Shown here: in pieces, positions 55,601 through 64,000 of the stretch
Layout of the letters: the number at the start of each line of letters is the position of its first letter
Position numbering within the stretch: the stretch's first letter is position 1
Source of the DNA: Symbiodinium natans
Lineage: Eukaryota > Sar > Dinophyceae > Suessiales > Symbiodiniaceae
Direction: 5' to 3'
DNA: 64,000 bases
Assembly (NCBI GenBank): GCA_905221605.1
Contig: CAJNDS010002220.1
Coordinates: 90,001 to 154,000, forward strand
Notes under the pieces: model-generated
What the model was told of the DNA's origin: nothing
What the model saw: only the letters and a program-made list of their open reading frames with translations
Database searches by the model: none
Translations under genes and position numbers: made by a program

Positions 55601-58600
55601 CTTCCACAAGGGGCAGTCAGTATGAACTGCAGGTGCGCCAGTTTACACGAGATGAGACCGGGTCCCAGTTTTTCCTTGTGCGCACTCAGGTATAGGGTTT
55701 GGGGTTCAGGGTTTAGGGCTGAGGGTCTAGGGTTTACGGGTCAGAGAAAGAGTACATCGGGGTGGGGGGAGGGCTGTAATAGCCGCGGGCCCTTGTTGGC
55801 ACCCTAACAACGAGAAGGAGCACACCACAAAAGACCACCAAAACAGGCCCATCATGCCCTAAACCCTAAACCCTAACCCCCCATCCCCAAACCCGAATGA
55901 GAGCCTGTGCCCTAGACCCGGAGTCAGAACAGAAAGCCGAAGGTGTCGAGTCTTAATTTTGATTTTGGGTTGAGGGTTTAGGATTTAAACTTCGTGAGTT
56001 TGGGTGTGGATGCCTGGGGGATGAAGAGTTCAGGAGTGGTCCTTCAGGATGGGTATTGTGGAGCTATAGGTGTGATGGCCAGACAACATGAACAAGAGTA
56101 AAGAAACTCCAAAGAAGCCTGACTGATTCAAGAGCCTCCGGCTCGCCGCCCAGACATCGTCGGAACTATCTGGAAAAGCCGCCCGGGCGGAGGTTTCCCC
56201 TGGTCCCGGTGCATTTGTTGAAGGAGCACTGAGGAACCTGGAAAAGCCTTCCGGGAGCAGCCAAGGGTGGCGGTGGGGACAGTGGTGGGGTTGCTGCATC
56301 ATCCGCTGCGGGTCTGAAGGATCTGCAGCAATCAGGGTCCCCAGCAGAAGAAATCCCAGATCCAACCTAAGAAGCCCCCCCCCCCCCAAAACAAAAAAAC
56401 AACAAGGAGAACTACCCAGAACACCTTCCGGGACCGGGCAATGCCTGTCCTGGCCTTTTGCCCAATAGAACACACAGGTTTAACCTTTGCCCTTAGAAAA
56501 CTAAGCCTGTTAGTAATCTTATGGATGCCAAAGTGATATGGGGCCCGGCATGTCCCGCCAATGGTGTTCAGAATGTGCGTTCTTTCACACATTGTTGGGT
56601 TCTTGTGATGGGTCCCCGAACCAGTGAGACAAAAAAACAGGCGAGCTTTTTGCTTGCTCTTTAAGAGGCCACTTTGAAGTCAGGAGCCTAACATTCAAAA
56701 TCTTTCGCCTACTGACACAAGACTCAAGACTGGAACTTAAAGTAACTCAAAGCCTAAACCCAACATCCCTTCAGGTTTGAACTCGTTAAGAGCTTGCGGC
56801 CTGGAGCTCGGACATCTCGAGAATTCGAAGAGGGCTCCTTTCCAGTGCAGGGTGAAGGCTTAGGGCTTCGGGTTTTAAGCCCTGGCCTCTAAACCTTCAG
56901 TTTCACGGGAAGCTCAGCTTAGGGAAATGAACCCTCAAATTGGGGGTCATTTGCCGTAAGCCATTTTGGGGTTCGGGGTTCGATGCTTGGGGCGTGGTTC
57001 AGGGCTTAGGATTTAGGGACAGAAATAGAATGAGCAGCTTCGCTCTCGAATCAAAGAACTTCCCTTGGCAAACAAAGTATTTATGGGCGGAGAATTTTAG
57101 TCTAGCCAATCCCGTGAGGTTGGGCAGCAGAACCCTGGTATTGATTCCCTGGAAACCCTGGCTAAGCCAAGTAGGGGATATGCAGCCCGATGATTTCTGA
57201 CTTGGAAATCCGAAGCTCGCAAAAACAAGGACTCTGCGCACTTCTCAGGAGTTGTCTCAACCCTAAAAGTGTAAATCCGAAGCTTGCATACCCTGAGCCT
57301 TTTACTGATCATCCTAAAACACCGCGTCCAAGTGCTTTCGGTGTCCCTTTCCTGTTATCGAGCTTACTTCCTGCACAGCGAGTTTGGGGGCCCAAGTATG
57401 ACTTGTTGAGGTACATGAACCCTTAACAGGCCCTATGCCCTTAAACCCACAAACCCGAAAACTGACGATCGTGAAACCCTTCATCCTAAAAAACCCTACA
57501 AACCCTACACGCCCCAAACCCAACAATGCCAGAATCCTGTCCACCGCGCTTGCAGGCACCCTGCAGTCATCACTTTCCGTGCGTGGTACGAAGGCGGGAT
57601 TGGTCGTCGTTCATGTCGTTAGACGCAGTTGATACAATCGTGATCGTAGCCACGCAGGATTCCTTCCTAGGTAGTTGGCATAAGCAATAAAAAAATAGCA
57701 AGAAATAAGACTTATACATTTAAAAATCATGCATTTATGAAGTATTCATCGAATGATGAAGCATAAATACTGTAAGCTCATTAAAAATTGGAATGAAATG
57801 TGGACCCTTGGCCCTAGTCAGTACAAAAGTCGTGAACAAGTGCACAGGCTTGAGGCGGGAGCACGACTTGGGGCCCTTGGGGCATGCCGATTTCGACCTC
57901 TCGTGTGCGTGCGGGCGCACCTCTGCACTGCCGTTGCCGCTGCCATGAACGTAGGAGCCCCATAGTGCGAGCACTGTGTGGGGAATCAAGCCCTTGGTCT
58001 ACCCAAATGCACATTCTGCTCGTAGTCAGGTCCCTAACTTACCTCACCAATCTCCGTGCAGGTCCTGTGTCAGCTTACATCGTCATGGACCTTTGCAGTA
58101 CAGCGGTGGAGGACTTCATCAAGAAAGAGGCAGCATGAGAGCTTGAGCACTAATCCCTGGACCTCGAACTTCTGAACTCTATCTAAAGTGAAAAGCAGCC
58201 CCCTTATTTCAGGCCTTTGAAGCCAACACGGCCACCCTGCGAACTCTCGGGTTGCTGGGCAACCCGCACTTTAGATGCCCTCGGGCAAACCGCGTCCAAA
58301 ATGCTGCCCAAGTGCGATGAGTTGAACATCGCTTGTTGCATTAGCAGTTCGATAAATCAGGGTTCAGGGCTTATAGGGTTTAAGGTTTTTGGTCGCTGTG
58401 GGCACCTGAAATAGAAGGCTTCCGCAGAGCATGGTCCGGGCTACCCTGAACCCTAAAGCCTAAACCCTACTAGTAGCGTCAGCCCGAGCCCAAACCGCAA
58501 TGCGCGAGATAGTTCCTTCGCTGCCTGCCCTCCCTTCTAGGGATTCAAGGGCGGGTTCGTCTCTCGAAGGGGTTTGGGGGCTTTCGGGTTCGGGGGTATG

Positions 58601-60983
58601 GGATTGCGGGATCGGAGATGGTGCCAGCAGGGCTGAGGGTTTAGGATTTAGGGTTGAGGGTCGCAGTCTGCTTGACATCCCAACTCCGAATCCCTAGCCC
58701 TAGTCCCTCAACCCGAGCCCGAAGCCCGAAACCTTCGACCTCAGCCATCCCTACTCGAACCTGATAGCCCTGAAGCCCTAAGTTATCCTACAACCCCAAA
58801 CCCCTCAAACCCTAAATTCCTAAACCCTAACCCTAAATCCCTACATCCCGAACCCCTAAATCTCTATACCCAAAACGCCCCGATAGCCCCAAACTCAGCT
58901 AACGCAGGGAGCGCTGACCGAAGCCCAGGCCATCTTCCTTTGCATGTGGGCTTCAATAGGGATTTCCATGTTTAAGGGGGCTACAAGGGTTTCTATCGGG
59001 GTTTAAGAGGTTGTTGATTTGGGAATGTTTTGGCTCCTGGGGTTAAAGGGGCTCAAGGGGATTAGGAGTTGAGGGATGCAAGGATTAGGGCTGCAAGGGA
59101 ACAAGCCGTGTAAAGCCCCGCGACCATGCTACCACAAGCCAAGGGCATTTCTGGGTTCGTCTTGCGGGTCCGGGTCAGATTCTGGGATGCCCACTGTATT
59201 CCCACTGCTGGGGGGGGGGGGGGGGGGGGTTAGGATTCTTCATGAAGAAAGGCTCCTTCTTTGTGGCTTGGGTTGACTACTGGGCAAGCCTGCATGGTGC
59301 TCATGCGGCAAAGCTCACAGATCCCAAGAAGCCCAGGCAAACAATCACAGCCTTCAAGCCTGAAAGCCTGAAACCAGAAAAGAATCAGGCCCAGCCGCAA
59401 ACCCTTAGCCGTAAATCGCACGACCTGAGCCCAGCACCCTGAACCATATCACCCTAATCCCCCAAACTACTCCTAAGCCTGAGATACCTCAAACCAGCAA
59501 GCCGCAAAACCCCAAAAATGCAAAAGAGCATTGGCCTGAAACGGCCTCTCAACACGGTCTCTAGCCTGGGCACGGTCTTTGTTTTGCCAGCGAAGTGCTT
59601 CTTTTTTGGTTTAGGTTTTGGGAGTTTCGGGCTCCCGACTTTCCGCCCGATGGTGCTGCTTGACGACTGCCGTTTCGGCGGGCGTTGTCCTCCAAGCCCT
59701 AAACCCTCCGCTCTGGACGGCAAACCCTTCATGATGCCCTTCATGCGGGTTCATCCCTAAACCCCCCCCCCCCCACCCTCACCTCAATCTCTCTGAGCCG
59801 TATAATGGGTGGAGGATGTGGGGTTGTTGGGTTGTTGGGGGTTTCGTGGTTTCGGGGTTTGGGTTTGGGGTTGCAAGCTCTTGGGTTTGGGGCTTGGGGA
59901 TTAGGGTTTAGGATTGGGGGTTTAGAGCTCCCCAAAAACACTCTGCACCCTCGTCTCCTAAACCCTACAACCCTTACAACCCTTGGAACCCCTGAAAGCC
60001 AGAAACCCCCTAGAGCCTAAGACCTCAACCCGAAACCCTCACAACCTAGGACCGGGAGCAGGCCCTTTTTCCCTTTTTTTAGGTTGGGGTTCCCTTATAA
60101 TCCCTTAAAACCAAAAGGGTACCCTTTATCTTCCTAGGGTGCTCCCGGGTCTAGCAACCCTTGGAACCCTGGACTTTCGCCAGGTCTCAGACATGGGCTT
60201 CCAGCTCATCCGCGGCGTGGACTACCTCCACCACAAGCGAGCCAGCGGCTCGGGAGTTTGGGGTTTAGGGTTCAGGATTAGGGTTTAGGGTTTAGGGCCA
60301 GGGTTCAGGGTTTGGGGTTCAGGGCTCAGGGCTCAGGGCTCAGGGCTCAGGGTTCAGGGCTAGGGCTCCCTGAAACCCTCAAAAGGGTAACCCCCTAAGA
60401 CCTAATGCCCGCAGAGTAGGCCTTTGGGATATTTATCTTTTCCCTTATGGGGTGCAGAAGATAAAATTTAGGAAGATTTGTCTGAGGCTTTGAGGGGGGC
60501 AACCTAGCAAGTGGTAGCCAATATGTGCAGGGTAGCCTAAACCCTACCGAAGCCCTAAACCCGAAACCCCTTATGTTATTGGTTTAAAGCCCAGAGGCGG
60601 AGGCTTGCGAACTTCGAATGAGCAAGACTGCAGTGCTGCTGTTTTGGGTTTAGGATGTAGGTCTGGGGCTCTGGGACGAAAGTAAGCCAAAGCCTCACGC
60701 TCCCACCTCCCCCACCCCCCGCCCCCCCGCCACCATCACAAAAAACAAAAACAATAACAAAATATAGAATAGTGTAAGCCCTAAGCCCCTAAGCCCCAAA
60801 TCCTAAACCCTAAACCGCACACACACACACACAGACACGCACGCACGCACAAATGTCAGGTTGAGACTTGCGTTGGCCTGAAGCCTTAAGCACGCATCTC
60901 CCGAGGTTGTCCATAGAGACATCAAGCCGGCGAACTTGCTTTTGCATCGGCCGCGGCCCCGGGACCCCGATGAACTCGAGTGG
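52644..60983 (+). CDS. Serine/threonine protein kinase, split into microexons (3' end not found)
   Basis: Phase-matched exons: 52644-52751, 52833-52883, 52935-53007, 53135-53174, 54361-54394, 55225-55260, 55633-55655, 56775-56798, 57556-57593, 58062-58129, 58908-58928, 60184-60240, 60906-60983. From 53135 on they encode a protein kinase core in order: glycine loop GEFIGSGSMSIVRR, CVRKSDGQCFA joined to VKCVTAVDEEAI (the catalytic Lys right after the splice), helix C VRQFTRDE|FELVKSLR, HPAVITFRAWYE, hinge YIVMDLC, GALTEAQ, GFQLIRGVDYLHHKR, and catalytic loop VVHRDIKPANLLL. Every acceptor from 53135 on is AG followed by G. Donors are mostly GC, plus GT and one GA (55656). The first three exons join in phase but show no kinase motif. 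I could not find the DFG or later exons before 64000, so the gene may extend beyond the window. Substrate unknown. Confidence 0.82.
54078..54203 (-). repeat. Minisatellite, inverted relative of 11108-11495
   Basis: On the minus strand it reads GCATCATCAGCATCAGCTGG and CCCCTTCCGGGCGTGAGGGG, the same unit as at 11.1 kb. Two and a half units, inside a kinase-gene intron. Confidence 0.8.
54880..54950. repeat. Hairpin inverted repeat
   Basis: Arms TTTTCTGTTGCCGGGTTTCT and AGAAAACCGGCAACAGAAAA pair almost fully around a 20-base loop. It lies in a kinase-gene intron (54395-55224). Possibly a small foldback element. Confidence 0.8.
60316..60367 (+). repeat. Variant heptamer array CTCAGGG
   Basis: Four to five CTCAGGG units flanked by TTCAGGG units, in a kinase-gene intron. 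Confidence 0.85.
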
Positions 60984-60999
60984 GTTTCTTTGTCTCGCC

Positions 61000-61690
61000 G
61001 GATGTACTGAGCAATTTAGTATAGCCTCATTTTAAACTTAAAACCACATTCCTCCTCACAACCCCCCGAAAATAGCTCGAGGCTCCAACCGTGTGACGGA
61101 TCCCAAAATCCTGCAAGCAAATATGTTGAGTTCTAATTTGTAGTGTGGTTTGGAATAGAGAGAAGTTTTGCCGAAACACAGCAATACAAAGGCTGGAAAT
61201 GAACTAGATCGAAATTTAAATTGCAGGAAACTCCCGCCTCCCATCCCCCTCAAGATTCAGCTTGAGGAAAAGCGAAAGCCAAAACTAGAAAGCTCTGGAA
61301 GAGGAGAAACAGACAGAGCGAGAGAGAGAGCAGTGAGAGAGACAGAGAAAGAGCCAGCGAGCAATCTTAATTAAGGTTGTGTCAGTTAAGGTTCTTTTCC
61401 TTGACAAACCTCGCCCTCCCAAGCAACTTTGACCCCCCCCAAAAAAAAGAAAGAAACATTTCCCAAATTGTATTCAGGGGTCCCAAACACTGCCCTACAT
61501 TGCCGTTCCAAGGTTGCTGCTGAGGGTGGGGGATACTAATGAGAGCACCACAGCACACCTCTAAATCTTAAACCCTATACCCCGCCCAAGCCTTCTAGCA
61601 CCCTATGGCGCTTGCACACAGGACCCCGAAACAGCTAAACCTTAAACCCTAAACCCTAAACCCTAAACCCTAGACCCCGAGACAGCCCAT
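61000..61690. other. Stretch downstream of the catalytic-loop exon
   Basis: Contains a GA-rich run (61312-61360) and AT-rich sequence. I looked for a DFG-coding exon and saw none. Confidence 0.5.
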
Positions 61691-61693
61691 TCG

Positions 61694-61751
61694 TCAGGCC
61701 CGCGATGTCAACAGCGCCATCGCCAATAAACGGCATGCCGGAAGGCATGGC
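61694..61751 (+). CDS. Candidate exon or ORF end
   Basis: Reads RQARDVNSAIANKRHAGRHG then TAG, between telomere-like blocks. It lies downstream of the kinase catalytic-loop exon but shows no kinase motif. Confidence 0.3.
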
Positions 61752-62253
61752 TAGCTCGGCGTGTACTATAGGTAGGGTTTAGGGTTGAGGGTTTAGGGTT
61801 TAGGGTTTAGGGTTGGAATAAAAACTAAGTAGTATCCCCTCGTGGTCCTTATATTGACTCTACTTTAAATGACCTCACAAAACCTATTCGAATCATTAAG
61901 GCCCCCCCATATTCCCATATTAGGTGCAGGGTGGTGGCCATAGGTTTGGGATTTAGGGTTAGGATTTAGGGTTTAGGCTTTACGTGGGGTTTAGGGTTCA
62001 GGTGTGGGTTTAGGGTTGAAAAGGTTTGGGTTGAGGGTTCGCGGGGAAAAGCGCAAAAATAAGGCGAAAGGACCGTCGTAGGTTAGGTTTAGGATATAGG
62101 GCAGGAAGGTCCTAAGGTTGAAATCCTCATCGCTTCATGGTTTGGGGTTCAGGACTTGCGCCTTTGTAGGAGTTCTGACAACGACTGCCGCAAACTGCAA
62201 AAACCCGAAAGCAAGGAGGACTCCCTGCGTATTTTCCAGAATTTCCATATGCA

Positions 62254-62341
62254 TAGGGTTTAGGGTTTAGGGTTTAGGGTTTAGGGTTTAGGGTTTAGGG
62301 TTTAGGGTTTAGGGTTTAGGGTTTAGGGTTTAGGGTTTAGG
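62254..62341 (+). repeat. TTTAGGG telomeric array
   Basis: Twelve to thirteen perfect TTTAGGG units, followed at once by inverted CCCTAAA copies. Confidence 0.95.
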
Positions 62342-63052
62342 AATTGAGCCCTAAACCCTAAGTCGTATAAGCCCTAAAGCCTACAGCATGATTCAGGGGT
62401 ATTGGAATGTCTCCATGTGTATAGCCGTCGAGGAACTCTTCAGCCTGGGACCCCAGTGCTACCCGGATTCCCCCTGTTTTCGGCTTAGGGTGGAAGGTTT
62501 TTTCAATCTTAAGGTTTAGCATGATTCCGTGGGGCGCTCGACTTTTGAATTCGGCGCAAAGACGTGAAGACGTGCATGCGCGCACGAACACGCGATTGGC
62601 GTCAACGGCGCCAAACGGCGTCAACGGTGTCAATGGCATCAACAGACGTGAAGCAAACTGATGCAATCTCTGTGGACGTCGCTTTTCGCATTGGAGCAGT
62701 GAACGCGCGCAGGGCTTAGGGGTGCTCACCCTTGTATCAGACGCTCTCGTAGCCAAGTGACCACATCCCAGGTGCGGCAATAATTTAGGGTTCTGCACAT
62801 CGATTAGGCTGGCCAAGCCCCTCTCGGGGGTCTGCCTATTCTCACCAACTTGCCCCCGCCAAGCACAACTTGCCCCCGCCAAGCACCGCACCGAAGAGAA
62901 CTAAGCGTGCGCGCCACTACCACGGAAAGACGGAGCATCTGGCGAGCCGAGACTTTGAAACCGAAACAGCGCTTGGCCCAGCGGTCGGGTGGCAGAGCCC
63001 TGCTGCAAGGCACAGCCCTGTCCGACAGACTCGATCGCCATGTATTTGGGCA

Positions 63053-63135
63053 GACAGAGAGAGAGGGAGAGAGAGAGAGGGAGACGATGGAGAGAGAGCG
63101 AGAGAGTGTGTGTGTGTGTGTGCGTGTGTGTATTT
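63053..63135. repeat. GA then GT microsatellites
   Basis: GAGAGA-rich run followed by GTGTGT run; the frames across it are repeat artefacts. Confidence 0.9.
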
Positions 63136-63467
63136 TTCTTTAGGGTGAAAAGCGTTCCCTGTCGTTTTCCGGGGTCACGCACAGTTCACCGCATCCGAGT
63201 ACTGCTAGCAGTCTCAACGTCGCAACGAACCCAGGCAACAATTAGCTATAATTGTAATTGCTACGCATGGCTAAACCGTAAACCCTGGACCTAGACCCGA
63301 TATCTTGAAGCCTGACAGCCCGAGCTTTGTGTGTTCAGACCTTTTTCAAGACATGGGTCACATCATCTCTTTCAAAAACGCAGGTCACCGGCGGAGCTCC
63401 GGAACGACGGGGTCGTGGAGTTAAAGCTCTGCCAAAGCACGTGTGTCGCAATCTGCCTCAACAAAGC

Positions 63468-63797
63468 ATGAGTGATTTTGAAGACGACGAGCCAGCAACC
63501 ATGCGCGCAATCATGAACTGTGAGACTGCGCAAACATTGACCGACCATAACCTTACAAAGCATTCATGCGAAAGCTTCAGGCCAAAGAAGACTAGTCTCA
63601 AAGGTCCGACCTTCGATCTTAAGGGTCGCAAACTTGGACCCAAAGCCTATCGTGCAGCCGCAAAAACCCAAGCATGCATTTCGCGTTCGCAGTTTCCGGA
63701 AATGATGCCTAATCATGCTCCACAAGAAAGTGGGCTTGCCGAGCCAGGGCACCCAGGATGTCTTGATGTTGATATACGACTTGCCCGATTACCCTAA
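63468..63797 (+). CDS. Hypothetical protein, 109 residues
   Basis: ATG 63468 to TAA 63795-63797. The frame is also open upstream to about 63327. It starts MSDFEDDEPATMRAIMNCET, has a basic middle (LKGRKLGPKAYRAAAKTQ) and contains MPNHAPQ near residue 80. No telomere-like heptamers within 450 bases. It may be a single-exon gene or a long exon. Family not recognised. Confidence 0.45.
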   Translation: MSDFEDDEPATMRAIMNCETAQTLTDHNLTKHSCESFRPKKTSLKGPTFDLKGRKLGPKAYRAAAKTQACISRSQFPEMMPNHAPQESGLAEPGHPGCLDVDIRLARLP

Positions 63798-63858
63798 GCC
63801 CCAAGTACTATAAGCTGCTATAAGGCTATAAGCCCTAAACCGAACGTTCCGGGGGCAA

Positions 63859-63957
63859 GAACACCCGTTTCCGCCGACCAGCCCATATCCTCGGCAGCAT
63901 CTCCAAGTTGAAAGCCCTTCTCAACCTTATCAGCTCTCAATACTGTAGTGCTTAGGG
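63859..63957 (+). CDS. Candidate terminal exon
   Basis: GCAAG acceptor, frame NTRFRRPAHILGSISKLKAL then LNLISSQYCSA and TAG. Natural composition. Family unknown. Confidence 0.45.
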
Positions 63958-64000
63958 AACTCACACCGTTATATCGCGGTATAGAACTAACGGCTTAAAA

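Noticed and set aside
58213-58359. Extra kinase exon between the hinge and helix E
   Set aside because: Open and protein-like, but including it would break the tight join FIKKE|GALTEAQ expected for a kinase; left as unassigned.

Overview
The window looks like nuclear DNA of a dinoflagellate, most like a symbiodiniacean. This is inference from four things. Degenerate TTTAGGG/CCCTAAA telomere-type heptamers saturate the non-coding DNA on both strands. Introns mostly use GC donors, some GA, with acceptors nearly always followed by G. Single-exon genes of dinoflagellate-typical families sit between exploded multi-exon genes. All coding I could reconstruct lies on the + strand, as in unidirectional gene arrays. 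Layout: 1-3700 is repeat-rich with a few exon candidates. 4129-7685 holds a pentameric ligand-gated ion channel gene that I rebuilt from 11 phase-compatible exons (a further exon at 3702-3776 may belong). 7686-18600 is repeat-rich with scattered exon candidates, a minisatellite (11100-11500) and small inverted-repeat elements. 18634-20000 holds exons of an unrecognised gene. 20562-22330 is a composite element with A-rich inverted termini, internal tandem units, a long CTA microsatellite and an AT-rich core. 22331-26950 has exon candidates. 27182-28639 is an intact intronless gene (ubiquitin-like domain plus RCC1-type repeats), followed at once by about 0.5 kb of TTTTGGGG-type repeat. 29190-38100 has exon candidates and long telomeric arrays in opposite orientations. 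38134-39114 is an intact gene for a secreted protein with a TIMP/NTR-like N-terminus. 39115-46600 is AT-rich, then repeat-rich. 46686-48320 is an intact gene for a secreted C2 plus epoxide-hydrolase-like protein. 52644-60983 holds a Ser/Thr protein kinase gene split into microexons of 21-108 nt. 61000-64000 has telomeric repeats, an open frame (63468-63797) and a probable terminal exon. The main result is that the two exploded genes (channel and kinase) are nearly invisible to ORF calling. They emerge only when GC|AG and GA|AG introns with AG|G acceptors are allowed; exon phases then match and the conserved motifs join up. Introns are built from telomere-like heptamers and small inverted-repeat elements, whereas the three single-exon genes are islands free of these repeats. 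Exon candidates outside the named genes rest on open frame, amino-acid composition and plausible splice sites only.
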